Assembly: GCA_943735955.1 (NCBI GenBank)
Contig: OX030955.1
Span: 9,743,147-9,807,146 of the forward strand
Source: Piscicola geometra
Taxonomy: Eukaryota; Annelida; Clitellata; Hirudinida; Piscicolidae
Direction of reading: 5' to 3'
Length of the DNA: 64,000 nt
The position numbers and the translations under genes were made by a program. Shown here in pieces: positions 47,140 through 63,159 of this stretch. The notes under the pieces were generated by a model, which saw nothing but the letters and a program-made list of their open reading frames with translations, had not been told where the DNA came from and searched no databases. The stretch's first letter is position 1, and every line of letters starts with the position of its first letter.

Positions 47140-50100
47140 AATATATAGAGTTTCGAGACAAAGGCATTATAAAGACTAATACAGAGTAATAATAAATTCT
47201 TCACTAGACATGTAAGAATATTATAGATTACTTTGGAGCTGTTTGAAAGTAGTAAATTTGTGTCGCCAGCTCCAATTATGTATTCATACATGAATACCCA
47301 AAAGCTCAATGTTTCAGATTTTAAATACACAGCTCTTATCCCTTAGCCGGCGCTATTCAGTATATTCATTCATTAATAAATTAATCTTATCATTTGCTGC
47401 TATTTTAAACTCTTTTGTATTTTTTGAAAAGCTCAACTTATTGCCTTCTTAAGATCGAAAATGTAACTCGCATGCCTTCTAAAAATATCACCTACATTGC
47501 TATATACCCTTCAGAAGGACATAAAATAAAATAAAACATTAACTATTAATGGTTGTGAGTTATCTAATAGTCAGTCTATTCTTTTAAGTAATTTTACATT
47601 TAGGTAAATTCTTTTTCTTCAACATTACCACGTATTTTCAGACTCTTCATTCGCTAGGGGTATGTGAAGCCACCTACTCTATTTAGGTTTTGTAAAATAG
47701 ATATATTACAAATTTTGAGTTTCTTACAAAAAAAAGGTATACAGTTTTTTTTATTTGAATTAAACATATTCTTTCACGCTTTTATAAAGGTTTCAAAAAA
47801 TTAAATAAAAATATATAAAATCTGACTACCATAATACAATTATATTTAAAAACAAATAATTTCATTATGATTACTAAGTGAAAAAAAATTAAAATTACAA
47901 TAATTCTACAAAATTCCCTGAAGACAAGATGACAAAGAAATAATATAAACAGAAAAATAATTTTAGCAAGAAGCAGCTAGAACAATCATAATTAATAAGC
48001 AGGACTACACCCCTGGGACGAGGCCTCTAATCAGTTCTAATTGACTCTGCAGCCCTACCATTTAGAATTTAAATTTTTTCCTATATTTATATTGATGAAA
48101 AAGATTTAAAGAATTGTTTTTATAATTTTTGGTTTTTGATTTTTCACTTTAAACGATTTTTTGAACACTTCAGAACGTACTGAAAAACTAAAAATTACAT
48201 CTCTATTCCTCACGAAGGCCTGAAGCGGTGAACAAGCAGCGCCATGCGGTGCAATGAATGACTTACTCAAATATTTGTTCTAAAAATTTGATTCATTTAC
48301 TTCTTCAGACTTCACTCTCACGAGAGCACTAAAAGTCTTAGCGTTTTTTCTTTTTTCATTTTTTGAAAAGTTTTATTTTCTTTTAAACGCGTTTGTCCTA
48401 TTGATAATTTAATTTGTTTGAGAAAAAGGTTGTAAATGCGTTTTTAAATATTTTGAAAAATGTTATCATTGCTTGGAAATCTTTTTCAAAATCTAAAAAA
48501 GCTTAAAAAACATAAATTTAAATTATCCATTTAGAAATCTAGCATCCGTCATCGACTCATTTATCCTTCCATCTACCCTTTCATCAAACCTATCCACATC
48601 CCTATCCTTCTTTCCAATACTATGAAATCTTTTATACCCATAAATCCACTTAGTTTTCAACCAGTTTTTTATCGTTGCTCTAATCAAACTTATATCACAC
48701 TACCATCAACAGACACTCACGACAGCACATCATGGAGCTTGCATGCATTGTTAATGGAAGCTGCGACTTGTGCCTTGACAACCAGCTGTGAAGTAATTTT
48801 TTTCAATTCATGTAAACCCTCATTGGCGTTTAATAATCTTTCACGCAATGGTGTCACAAAGTGATGGAAAGTAAAAGTGAATTGAAAACGGTATACGCTT
48901 CGAAGTCTTACATTTTGAAAACTTCCAAGTTTTATCGGCTGATAAATCATCAAGAGCAAAAAAACAACAAAACATTTTTACAATTGAGATACAGAAGAAG
49001 ACAAGCGAGCTTCTTTTGATATATAAAAAAGATAATACATTTTAAAATTAACAATATTGAATTAAATTCTTAAATAATAATAATAATTAATAGTAAATTA
49101 ATGATAAAAATGAAAAATGAACATTTTATTTCTACAGACTGGAGTTTTATAGTTAACATTTAGTTCTCAAAATGTAAAATTTTTATATAAGAAGTCGACC
49201 TTCAGTGATGATAAGAAAGATACGTGCTTTTTAATTGGTGACATAAAGGCAGATGTGTTATGTACGTGGAAAATAAACTAAGATAATTAGAAAGATAAGA
49301 GATAGGGAAAAACGCCAAAAGTCGGTAGATGGAGTTGACGAAAAAGAAGAAAAAGAAAGATAAATAAGAATTCCAAATTTATTAAATCATTCGAAGAATA
49401 TTTGAACAAACTTTGACGTCCTGATGATACTTAAGTTGCAAAGAAAATTAGAGTGAATGTTAATAAAAAATATATAATTAGTGAAGTACTGAATTTATTA
49501 TAACAACTAGAAGTAACAATACTAATGATGATGAAGAGTGGGAAAGAAGGATGAGTTCGAAAGAAATAAACGTGATATAAAGCAATGGTATTAGGGGGTA
49601 GGGGACATTTGTTACTGCATCGACCATCATCCTTGTCTTCATCTTCGTTTAAACACATTTTAATGCTTGCATCCATTAGGAGAGATCATATAAGTTGAGA
49701 TGATATTGATGGCAATAAACAAATTCAAATTCAAAATGTTAATATTTAATAAGGTTATTTTAAGTTTTCTAAAAGTTGACTGAATTCCCGTTTTATAGAA
49801 ATATTTTGTTATTTTGAATTATTTTTAGACATATCATTATCATCATCATCATCATCATCAGGCGACTTACTATGAAGTATGTTTGGAAGCTCTCGGGACT
49901 TCCTCGACGATTTAATATCCCCGCCAGTTCAGCAAATACATTGGGTCATCACACTGCATCCTCCCACTTCATCACCACAGGAGTATCATCGATTTATCAA
50001 TATCACATGAACGTCCTTACATGTCCATAATCAAAAATATTTTTTATATAAAAATCTTATAAATATACTTTGCGGTCTAATATTTAAAAAACAATTTTTG

Positions 50101-53100
50101 TGTGTTAGCTCGCACAAATTTCTCATTTAAAATGTGGTTCTTATTCTGCCCTTGAAATGCTGACACTTTTATATTAATACTATTACACTAATAAGAGGCA
50201 GGATGCCGCCATGACTTAGAAGTCATAAAGATAATGAAAAGCACTTTTTGACTGTGTCACCGAGAGAGGTACCAGGCATTTGCATGATGCATTCTGCATC
50301 TGTACCACTGCTGGGATAGATAGATATATGAAGTGAGCAAAATAAACTAAAATAAACTAAAATGGAAACATAAATAATATAAAACAATGATACGATAAAT
50401 TAAATTAAAATACAGTTGTTTATTAGACACTAATGAATTTACTTTTAAATTAAAAAATGAATAAATTCAACAGTCTAAAATGAAAAGGTTTAGTAAGAAC
50501 AAGGTTTAAGTGAAAAACTTCATTAATTTATTTGTAAAACTTATTTAAAAGTAATCAAGAGGTATTTTATTGAGTAGCTGTTTGGCTGAAAGATAAAGAG
50601 ATGAGCCTTTGAGATTAAACCTGCTTCAAAAAACAGACTTGTATCTTTTCAAGACAGACACAGGTTTTCTTATTTAATACAACCTGCTCTCAAAAACAGA
50701 CCATTCTCAAGAGTTATATCGAAATTCTTCTTGGAATTTGCTTGCTTGCCTCTCGAAATCTATCAAATGCAACTCTTCAAAGCCGTATTAATAAGTTGCA
50801 AGCTCGATTCAGAACTGGCAGTTTCTACTTGAATTTTGAATGTATTCTGCAGTGGTGTTTGCAGTGTTTTCATTTTTTCAATACCGATTAATTATTTCGT
50901 ATTTTGTAAAAACTAAAAATTAATTTTTCCATTTTTACTAAAAACAACCAGCGTTTCAATTCAATTAAATTTCTCAAAGCAGAATACTTTAATTGAATTC
51001 TAAGCGGCTTAGCACTGCGGGGGTGACGAGGGCAGCATCGGACGAGATTTTTGCGTCGTTCAGGTCTTTGAGGCAACACTAAGCACAAATTCGAGCGCAT
51101 TTCAGACGTCGTTTATTAAAACTGGCGACTCGGGATTGCCTCACATCGATCATCGAGACGATGTGTGCCCAAAAATTACAGTTTTTCTCTAATAATAAAA
51201 ACGCTTTTTCATCGTTTATACTTCATTAACATTCATTTACGTTTTTCAAGTTGTTTTAACGCAAGCCTTTCAAACTATCGTTTCAGTAAAAAAAATTTCA
51301 ACATTTTTCAACATTTAAATATAAATTTGTTTTTTTTATATAAATATTTACAAAAAATATATTCATTTAATTATTACTGTTAGACTCTGAACCCCAAGAT
51401 TCAAAAAATTTCTTCTCCACCCTCCTCTATTCATATAGTCAAACTAATTCCTTCATCATTCATTTAGTCAGTTCTTTAAAAAAAATATTTATACATTTCC
51501 GAGTCATTTATCTATCATTCAATTTCTTTTCAACTTTTTTTATCAATTATCTTTTATTAATTCTTTCAATCATTTTATCTTCGCCTTTGCTACCTCCCAC
51601 GACCCGGCCATTAAATCACACTTTATTAATTTTTTGTCCTTTGAAATAAACATGTAGACCTTCACACTTATTAACATTTTTATCTGTGCAATTTAATTCA
51701 TGAAAATTAAAAACTTTCCAATTCAAAGATCAACCTTTTAATTTCAGTTTATATATGGTATAGGTGAGTGTTTCTTACAACTTACGCCTACCTTATCAAC
51801 CCGAGATAACTTTTTGTTACCACATATATAAAAAATTAAAATAATCAATCTTAAATTGTACGTATTAGTTTAAGGCTTATATAAGTTTCTAATAAGAAAA
51901 TATTCTTTGAATTTTACTTCGATGAAACGCAAGAAGCAAACATTAGGTGAAAGTGTGTCGCCTTTTAATAAACAGCGCTTTTGGTGGACTTTATAGCTTA
52001 CAAAAGTTCACCTAATCTCGGAAATGAATATCCCAATTTTTTTATTTCAAGAATTTTGTGTGTGTAAAATAAATCCTTCTATTTGAAAATCAGCGTTTAA
52101 AAGATTCATGGACGCTATATAATCTACTCAGCATTTAAACGAGACACACACAAATCACTTTATCTCTCTTGAAAACAGTCATTTCCATACAAAACTATAA
52201 CAGCATCATGAAACAAGCGCGCAAGTTGATGCGTACAAAGAAAGTACGTAGTGTTGCTTAAAAATATAGGCGTTGATGCGATAAGCATTTGTGGGATAGT
52301 TCAGTAATTATATCAATGCCGCTGACGCTGTGTAAACTAGTTAACGACTCTGGCGTGGAGATTTGTGATAATTATAATGACAAGGAAAATAGGTAAAAAC
52401 AAAAATAGTATAAAAATAAGAATAATAAAAATGCTCATGATGATAAGGATGAAAAAAATTATTAATAATTAAAATACATCAATATTAACAATAATAAAAC
52501 ATGAATATTAATATTAATTGAAATAGGTCAAATTAATTGCATTGGATTTTCGAACCAGTATTTTGGCATTAAACTTCTTTACAAGAACACATGAAAGCTT
52601 TTGAAGTTAAAATAAAGGAGACGAATGATGAGACGATAAAGATGAAGACGATGATAATAAAAATTAGTTAAAAAATCCTAAGGGTGAAATTTTGAGTAAT
52701 AAAGTTCTAGAAACTTTGAAAAATGTGTTGGTTTCATTGTGAAAGATACCATTCATAATCACATACACTCGCACGCACGGCGAGGTTGGGTGGTAATTAG
52801 ACGGATCCTTTTCTTACGGCTGTTTACATCCTCTAAGGGCATACTTTTCATGGGAGCATAAAAATGTGAGTATAACTAATTGTTCTTTGAGGAGATTTTA
52901 ATTGGTACGCAAGAAATTAATTATTCTTTTATGGGCAAGGTTTAAGCATGAAAAATTTAACTAAAAAAAAGTTTTAAAGTTTTAAATTTGGTTTAATATA
53001 AGAAACTTTGTGACATAAAGAAATAATTAAAAAAAATTTCAAAAATATTTTCTTTACTTCAAAGACATTTTTATTTATTTCCTTATAGCTCAAACATTTG

Positions 53101-54373
53101 ATAAATTCAAAAAGAAAGAAATAATATTAACGATTTCAGCTATTGACTGTGTTTTAACTGAGCGCTTTTGAAAATGTAAGGTTATACTTTATACAAATGA
53201 AACACAATTTTTCACAATAATACTACATTTGTGAAAAATGCCGATGTGTAAAACGTAGAAAAAATGGTCCATTCACATATTTAATACATCCTGTGCAACA
53301 GTATACAAGGTGTTAGTTAGTTGTGAAGAATGGGTTCAAAATATTTAGGATAGGTTTGAATAAAAAAACGAATACAAAATACTATGAAAAGGTTTTTACA
53401 AAATTAAAGAGAATTTTTAATTTAATCAGCCATGTTTCAATGCTTGCTTTGAAGATGGCCACCGATGGCAGTGAGATGCATACTCCAAATCTACAATACA
53501 ATATAAAGAATTTAGAAATGGAAACTTCAAGAAAAGTTGTGAAAACTGCGGCGAGTTACATTTGCAAATCAGTAAAATAAATATTGATGAAAAATATTTG
53601 TGTGAAAGATTTATTGGACCTAGAAAATCACTTTTATATCGTTGAAGGTAATGAATATTGCTTCAGAACAAGAATGAATTATAGTGCGAGAATATCTCAT
53701 AAAGGTATTTAATATCTCGCGGGAGCCAAATTATTCTGTTATTGAATTATTTCTTTTTCCTTTTTGCTTTAAAGAAAGATTTATTTCAAGCTAATGCTTG
53801 ACGTTTGGTATATTTGGTGGCATTTCTCATTCCTTGACTCATTTAACTTGCGATCCAGGCAAAAAAGGGCGTGTATTAGTTTCAAGTTTTGATACAGAAT
53901 TCTTTAGAAAATGTTATAAAATTAATGTTTCACACGTTTCGAACTTATGGACTTTGACCAATTTACTTCTTTTTGATGTTTTTTAAAAAGTATGAAAACT
54001 ATGCAAAGAAAAAAGTAAAAAATAAAATACATCAACCATATATACGTTCAATATCTATAGGTTTAAAAGCACACATGAAAACAACGACGACAAATATAAT
54101 TATTTGAGGATGAAATGTTGGTAACATTTGGAACGAATATAAAAACTCTGATTAGAACGAGAGGATGGCGAAGAGGGAAATGAAGCGAGTAGTGGTGGTG
54201 ATGATGAAAATTGACTTGAAAGTTTTTTTTCGAAAAAGCTTGATGCCCTCTGGGATAAGAAGTAACAAAGTCAGCATTTAAACTGGTTTGAAAGTCGTTG
54301 TCGTTGTCGAGTTTCTTGTGGAAATTTAATAGTGCCTCTTTATTGTTGTTTAAAACACAAATGAGTCAACTTT
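47140..54373. other. Long AT-rich region, no gene recognised
   Basis: I see only short open frames without domains. An (ATC)n run lies at about 49836-49860. Slightly GC-richer patches at about 47995-48060, 49860-50010 and 50190-50330 could be old repeats but were not identified. An 85-codon plus-strand frame at 53323-53580 has no recognisable family or splice partner. Confidence 0.5.
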
Positions 54374-56026
54374 TCAATAAACCGTTTTTCCTTCGAAATA
54401 GTCGTTGACCGGTTGCGGCATGAAAGGTTGAGTATGTTTGTGCTGGCGATGTTGTTGGCAGTTTTGCTTTGGAAGCAAGCACACGTTGTGGATGGAGGGA
54501 AATGCAGAATCGTCAGAATTCTTGTTGAAGCACGTAGCAGCTACAGGGAATGTGTAGTCGAAAGAGTAGTGGCGTAGCGTTGAAACGTGAAACGAATCGT
54601 TTCTTTTGGGCACACATACATTTTTCAACCATTGAATCTTGCAATCACATTCGATAGGGTTTGACAACACGGATAAGTGTTTGATGTGTATCTTTTTCGG
54701 AAATGTTGATTTAGAGAGAAAGCTGAGTCTGTTTTTGTCGACTAAAAAAATTCTTAGATTTGAACAGTGTTTTAAAAGCTTTTCGGGAAGAGAAGAGAGA
54801 TTGTTTGAGGATAGTTTTAGTTCTTGAAGCCTTTCTAAACCAGAGAATGTGTTGCTCTTAAGTTGGTCCAAAAAGTTTCGAGAAAGGGACAGAGAAGTGA
54901 GATTATGCAGTGGTGTGAAGAGCTGATCTGGCATGAAGTTTATGGAGTTTCCATCCAAGTTGAGAAAAGAAAGTTTGTGAAGGTTGTTGAAAGCTTCAGA
55001 ATACATGAAGACAATACGGTTGTTTTCAAGATCCAGGACTCTGAGATGGGTCATGAAAGAAAAGGTGTTGCCGTAGAGGGTGTGAATTCGGTTGTGGCTT
55101 AGATTCAACACCTCTAAAGCGATTAAGTGTCTGAACTGTTTTTTGTCCAGCTTTGAAATTAGATTCTTGTCTAGCTCTAATCGCTTGAGGTTCCACAGAC
55201 CAGCCAACGTGTGACTTTCCAGCTCTTCGATTTGGTTTTCCCATAAAAATAACTCCTTCAAATTTATAGCCTCTTTAAAGAAACCAACAGGAAAGACTGA
55301 AATATTGTTTCCCCATAAATACAATTTCTCCAATGCCTCCAGGCCAGTGAGAAGTTTTTCAGGCAATACTTTCAATCTGCATGCTCCCAGTTGCAACTCT
55401 CTAAGACTCTTAGTCTGCCCTACCAGCGCTCCCTCATGCACTAAATTGCCGATTTTGTTATGATTTGCTAAAATAGAATTGAATTTCAAGGGATAAAAGG
55501 CTTTCAAACCAAATGAACTGATTAATTGTTTGGAGACGTGAAGGACTTTGAAGATGATGTCTTCTGTGTTGAACATGATTGCTTCGTCGTTGTCTTCATC
55601 TTCTTCCACACTTTCGGACCTTCGCCATTCATCTCTTTTTCTCAATTCTACAACCCTGGGTCTTTCGAACTTTGGAAACTCTATCAAGTTTTGAGAGCAT
55701 TTGATCTCAAGGAGGGTCGAACAAGAGCAGATGGGAAAAGAATCTTTTTTTAGTTTGGTCGTTGTGGCTGTGTAGTTGACGTGAATGATAGCCTGGAAAT
55801 GCTTGTGAAACACGGTACATTCCAAAATTCGTTTGAACTCATAGACATAAGGATCTTCTACTTCTCCTATTTCACCAAACCCATCAAAGTCTTCAACCTC
55901 ATTGGTGTACAAGTCCCGTTGTGACCCACGTAATCCCGAGAGAAACGTCAAACTTATCAAGAATATCCGACAAAGCAAAAACTCGAAACCATTATCCTCG
56001 TTCAGCTTTGTGAAAGAAAAAGCCAT
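54374..56026 (-). CDS. Leucine-rich-repeat protein, probably secreted, 550 aa, intronless
   Basis: A single open frame. A hydrophobic segment at residues 16-32 (FLLCRIFLISLTFLSGL) follows a 15-residue start and may be a signal peptide or anchor. An acidic linker (about 40-60), Cys pairs near 70-110 (an LRRNT-like cap, CSCSTLLEIKC) and a very acidic patch EEDEDNDE (141-148) come next. About ten 24-residue LRRs run from 208 to 447 (pattern LxxLxLxxNxIxxLxxxxFxxLxx). An LRRCT cap (NPIECDCKIQWL, 456-467, with later Cys) and a His/Gln-rich tail with no transmembrane helix end the protein. This layout fits extracellular recognition proteins of the Toll/Slit-like LRR class. The ligand is unknown. 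The lack of introns in a 1.65-kb gene is unusual here and could reflect a retrocopy, but the frame is fully intact. Confidence 0.9.
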   Translation of the reverse strand: MAFSFTKLNEDNGFEFLLCRIFLISLTFLSGLRGSQRDLYTNEVEDFDGFGEIGEVEDPYVYEFKRILECTVFHKHFQAIIHVNYTATTTKLKKDSFPICSCSTLLEIKCSQNLIEFPKFERPRVVELRKRDEWRRSESVEEDEDNDEAIMFNTEDIIFKVLHVSKQLISSFGLKAFYPLKFNSILANHNKIGNLVHEGALVGQTKSLRELQLGACRLKVLPEKLLTGLEALEKLYLWGNNISVFPVGFFKEAINLKELFLWENQIEELESHTLAGLWNLKRLELDKNLISKLDKKQFRHLIALEVLNLSHNRIHTLYGNTFSFMTHLRVLDLENNRIVFMYSEAFNNLHKLSFLNLDGNSINFMPDQLFTPLHNLTSLSLSRNFLDQLKSNTFSGLERLQELKLSSNNLSSLPEKLLKHCSNLRIFLVDKNRLSFLSKSTFPKKIHIKHLSVLSNPIECDCKIQWLKNVCVPKRNDSFHVSTLRHYSFDYTFPVAATCFNKNSDDSAFPSIHNVCLLPKQNCQQHRQHKHTQPFMPQPVNDYFEGKTVY

Positions 56027-56039
56027 TAAATCGAGTGAA

Positions 56040-59000
56040 TAGCTTGGCGTTACATACCTTTTTAATAAGTTGGCTGAAAGCCGTGTTCAAGGTAGTTAGT
56101 TGAATGAACGAAAGATTAATGGACGCTTTATGTTTTTAAAATTTTAAAACTGCCAAATTTTTTGCCAATAAAAACGAGTTATGAAAATTTGTAAATAGGA
56201 AAATTCTCTTTCGTTCCGAAGGTCTTCAGCCTTTATAGTGCTCTCATCGACGGAGAAGAAGTGAAGAGGGTTTTATTAGTCGTTTTTTGTTGAAGGAGTA
56301 GTAGACGCTGCAAAAAAATTATTCCCAATAAACAAAAGACAATTTCAATCTAGAATTGTTTGATGCCAAAAGAATATCTTCACAGCCTTTTGTGAATAAA
56401 TTAAAAGTATACATTGCAGTTGTTTACTTTTGAAATTACATTTAATTTCATCAAATAAACAAGTTTTCCTAATGTATATGAACCCAGGGCTCCATTAGTC
56501 ATCCGCCAAGACTTAACCTGGTCGCAAGGATGTCAGCTGCTAATTTAGAAATTAAGTCTGCAACGTTGCAGAGACTCCAGGGGTAGAAGATTAGGAAAAA
56601 GAACATTTGAGATTGTATATTCATACTGAGATATATAAAAGAAGAGTAATGTATCGAGCAGAAAGCCAACTTCATGCCTTTCTGTACGCTCTAAGTGATT
56701 CTAATTAGCCTTGTACAAAACAATAGGATGAGAAAAGATTTCTTGAGATTGCATTTCCTTCATTAAAATATCATTTTTCATGTATTTTCTGACACATAGC
56801 ATGAATTAAAATTGTTTTTTGAATAATAAAAGAAGAATTATCATGTAAAGAGGAAATATTAAAATCATTTAAATTATGATTTGAAGCTTTCCACAAGCAC
56901 TTTTGAATTGGGTTTCAACTTTCTTTTAACAAAGGAAAAATTTGAAATTTGAGACGAGGTGCGTGAATGGATGGTGTTAAGATGAATAGACAATGACACA
57001 CAGGGGGAAGATTAATGAATGAATGCACACAAATTAATGCTTTCTTCGGAGACAATGTAATCTTTCAAACCCAAAAAACAGACTTTCATACTTTAACAAG
57101 ACTAAAAGACCTTTTAAAAACAATTCAGACGAACATAAATAATTTATCATCGTTTCGCATCTGACTGCTTTATCAACACTTAAATTCTAGCTATCCGGAA
57201 CTTGTGCATTTCCTATCAGAGAAATATTCTGCCACGATTTAAGAAAGAACACAATGAAAAACAAGCTGAAACGCTAGCCCTCTTAATAATCCTTTTGGAG
57301 TACACTCTGAGTTTGAAGTACTGCATGATTAGCAGGTTATGTTTTTTGGTCTCGAGCATTTTTGAGACGTTGGCGTTAAAATTAATTGTCACTCTTCTTT
57401 TGAAGTTTTTTGTTATAGCGTGACAATTCAGTAATTTGTTTTTTTAATAATTACAATATTTTTTGAAAGTGTTTTTGCAAACTTTTTTTTACAAATTTTG
57501 AAAGATATTTTAAAAGAGAGGATTGAAAATTGCTTGTTTTAAAGATTCTTTTTGTGAAGGCTGTTGAAATTGTGAACAATGTCTCCATTTGTATCATCCA
57601 TTATGATGCTAGTTTGGCGTAGGTTGCGAATGAAGTCGTGCGTGAGGATTTTTACATTTTAGATTTTATTTCGGTATTCAACTCACGGTCGATTTAATTG
57701 CATGCTTAAAACATTTCATTCAGGATTTCAAATAAATATCTATCATTAACTTTTCTGAAGCTTGCATCAAAGCTGCTGTCTATATATATGGCTTTACATT
57801 GACAAATAAACGTATGAAAACTAGGAAAAAAAATTAAATTTGAGTTTTTCTATTTTTCGTGCTCACAAAAATTGTAAGCACTGTGGGTTGAAAATAGGCA
57901 TTCTTGAAGAAGTTGTGTTTTTAGTTAAATGTGTGTAATACAGTTTATAAATGCATTTAAAGACCATCTCTAGAGAACCATTAAAAAATATTTTTATAAC
58001 TTTTCATTTATCGCTAGTAGTTAATTATTTTTTATGCTCACATTCCAGTCATGATTTGCTGATTTTTCATTATTTTCTTGAGCAAAATAGTAGCAGTTCT
58101 CTGAGAGCTCTTGGTACTCAACATAACTTATTAAAAATGACAGGGTGCTGTGAGGGGCATTAACATGAAGGTTGTTTGGGGAATTCGGTTGGTGGAACAT
58201 TAGTGAGAGAATATTGATGCTACACTTTCACCTAGTTTTGTAAACTTTTCGTTAAATTATTTGGTAAAAATATAAAATTATCTATCTAAAAGCTTCATAA
58301 AAATCAACGACTTTTATAAAACGTAAAAATCGTTTTCAATTTGTGTTTAAGTTGAAATACGATAGCCACAGACATTTTGAAAATTCTATTTTAAAAAGTC
58401 TATTTTTATTGAATTAAAACTCTCAAAGATTATTTTAGTTTTGGAAAAAAATTTAAAACGTCAAATCTGCTTAATCCTTTCTCCCGTCAGAGTCCCTTGA
58501 AGAGTGGTCTGAGGTAGTGTGTGCTACTGACAGGTGTCTAGTGTCGAAACAAAATTTAATTTTGCAAATTAAAAAAAAGACAACTTTGATGAACAAATAC
58601 CAGTGACGACTAATAACCTTTCATTCTTTCATTTCTCATTAAACATTTTCGTTTTCAGGAATTCTCATATGATCTGCTTTTAACGCAACTCTCAACGGAG
58701 CTGTACAAAAATTATCACACATCAATTTCTAGAATTTTTTTTGAAAGATTGTTACTCGCAAACTTCAAAATAATTGAGAATAAAACGTAATTTACCACGG
58801 ATACAGAGCACTAAAACATTGATTTAACAGTCCACTAGACTACACACATGAGCGTTATTATTCCCGTAGAGTTCACATGTACTTGTTAGGATATATTTTA
58901 TTTGCAGACGTTTTAGTAAGTATATCTTTTTCTTTTTTTTTCATTAAAAGCTTCAAAAGATTTTTGAAAGATGGCTTTGTTTGCTCAAGTTGTTATCCTT

Positions 59001-61899
59001 CTTTTTCCTTTTCTTCATTCAACTATTACATCTCTTGTCTGTTCTCGCATCGTATTGCCGAATTACGGTAATAAATATTTTAAATATATTCTTTTTCACC
59101 GTGTAATCATTTTTTCAAACTGTTAAAATATTTAAAACATTTTAATGTTATATTTTCCATTTTTAAAAGACTAATAAATAGTTCATAAAACAGAATTGTA
59201 TAAATTTGTATAACATAACATAGCATTGGATGCTATGTTGTTATAAAAACTAAGACTGTCTTTTGAAGGACTTTAAAGCATCAATCGAGATGACAAAACA
59301 CCTGAAAAGGCACTTTGGAAAAGATTCATTAGGCAGGTAAGTGTGCAGGGCACGTTTATAGTGCAGTTGTTTTTTGTTAAGTTCTTTTTCAAGAAATTTG
59401 TTGAAGATCCTAAAGAGAATGGAAAAAAACTTTTAGGAGATACAATATAAATGTAAATAAAATAAATATTAAAGCAAAACAGTTTTTGACGCCAATTAAT
59501 GACAGCTCTAGACCATGAGAGATTTTTCAAATGTTAACAAAAACAGAGTAAAAAGTGCATTAGGAAAGGTTTGTATGCAAAACTGATGAACATATTTATA
59601 ATAATGCAGAACTATCTTGGGAAACGGCAGCAAAAGAGCCGCGGTGAAAGGTAAAGGGACATTGAGACATAGGCACCATTAGGCACAAAGAGTTGGAGAA
59701 ATATGCATGAGGTAGGGGATTTGTGTGACAATGCTATGGGCTTCTGTTGAGTGAAAAATAAATTCAGCCGATAGTGCATTCTGATGATGCAAGAGTTAAT
59801 AAGAAGCCATAAGGAATGAATTATCAGCTATTGTATTCAATTTGTCTTAAAGCTCTAAATGCTTAATGTATTATTTGTTGTGTATGCTTGTGTATAATTT
59901 CATTTTAATATTTTTAAATCAAATGCTGGGCACAATAAAAATGTTATTTCAAAACTAGCTATATAAAGCCAGAGAAGAATACTAAAAACTGAAATTATGG
60001 TCTAAAATGAAAATAAATTGATTTTTTATGGCATCGTACCAGTGTTTTATACTTTAGAAACATTCTAAAGATGCCAATTTTTTCTAGCACAATGAATACT
60101 TTTATCAAACATTTTTTTGTCTTTTTGTCCGCTTTTTTTCTACGTTTATTTCTCTAATTTGTAGGGACATATGTCTATCCATGTGATATATTTTCTTTTG
60201 TTTTTGTGTCTAAAATCTCATTTTTCAGTTTGTTTGTTTGTGTGCGTGTTTTTGAATGATCAAAGATGCATTAGCTACCCCCACATAAATGTTATTCTTT
60301 ACTAAGTATTAAAAATACTGAATATAACTAAACATTGAGAAAAAAAATCCGTGATTTCTAAATCATATACAACCTACTTTATGTTCCAATTAAACTTTTA
60401 TATACTTTTCTCGAAAATAAATATTCTCTCTTTTCCTGTTTTTCAAATTTTACTTTTTCCTAGATTAATTTTTTACTTTTTTTTGCATTGTTGAGTCACA
60501 TTTTATGGAATATTTCTACCTCTCGAGATGACATCCAGGCTATTCAATTTTTTCAGAAACATACGTCTTTCTGCGTGTTTGAAAAAAATAGTTTTTATTA
60601 TATAAATATTTCTACATAAAAAAGTATAAAAGTTTTATAGATTTCACCGTCTTGTTTATGGAATATTTTTTCTCGGTTTAACAATAATTTTCACTAAAAT
60701 ACATACATCAACATTTTCAGCATTAGTTTAAATTCTTTAGTTTTCACTATTGTTTATGCCATCTTTGTCATGTTGCAGCCTTTTTCAAGTCTCCTTTCTT
60801 CTCATCCCAACTATTATCAATACATAATCATGCGGCGTAGTCCCATAGGACTTTGAGGCCAGATAATTCAGAAACTGATCACCCCAAACTCCCACATTCA
60901 ATCAAGTATAATGCATCGACCACTGCATTCCCGAATACTTCCGCATCTACTTTTAATCACCTAAATCCTTTGATCTATTTTTTTTTCTGTTTTTATACGC
61001 AATCATTTATTTACAAGCATTAATTCAACTATGCACTGCAACGCCACAAAATCGCGATTCAATTAAAAAAGGGAAAATGAGCAACAAATGCGCCTTATCA
61101 CTGCCTACAACAATGCAAAGTTACGCAAGCTAGTCGTGCGTGCACGCCCTTATCTCAGGCATGATAACCACCCAGTAATAAAACAACCGCGTAATTTTTG
61201 TGCCGCTTTCTGAACTGCCATTTTAGCGTTTATTTTGTCTCCTCAAAATACCCTCATATAAACGACCCGGCAACTTTTATGATTTAGACCCTTTCTAAAT
61301 TCTTTTTCTTATGCCAAAAAAACTGTTTAAAAAATTTCTTTTGTTTTATTGCTTTTGATTTATACAACAAACTTCTTCATTGCTATGACAACTTGTGCAC
61401 GTGTTAATTTCTTAAGAATTAAAAGAAACGTCATTAATGATTGCAAGATACTGTGCATTCTGAAAATAGGGAAAAATTCAAGTTTAAAATTGTTTTACTA
61501 ATTTTAATTTTTTCTTAGATAATTATTTAAAATTAATATATTTTCTTTTTCAGAGTTTCATTGTTTAATTAATTATCAATTTTTATTTTATTTTGCAAGG
61601 TTTAACTTTATATATGTTTTTAAACCAATCCATCAAATATATATATGTCATTTATATTATATAGATGATAATATTAACATTTATGAAATTTCTATTGTTT
61701 TTGAGTAGGAATTGCATTTATAAACCATTTTTCATTTGCAAGCCAAAAAATCAATGAGAGCTTTGAGATACAACTTTGTATATCCAGGTTATTAATTCCA
61801 TTCATTCTTTTTGCTGTTCTTTTATGTTTTTTTTAGTTTTTAATGTTTTAAAAGGGTGCTTATTTATGCTTCAATTTACTAAGCTATTGCATGTTTCCG
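56040..61899. other. AT-rich region, no gene recognised
   Basis: Short open frames only. A 9-bp perfect hairpin AACATAGCA/TGCTATGTT lies at 59217-59239. No transposon ends or exons are recognised. Confidence 0.5.
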
Positions 61900-63121
<1,222 letters not shown>

Positions 63122-63159
63122 TACTTGTACTACCAGCACCACCACTACCATCCCTACAA

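Noticed and set aside
46824..47330. 168-codon minus-strand frame rich in Ser/Pro/His
   Set aside because: It is the complement of a purine-rich LINE fragment; the plus strand carries the finger motif.
53323..53580. 85-codon plus-strand frame as a gene
   Set aside because: No domain, signal peptide, promoter or splice partner; within chance length for this composition.
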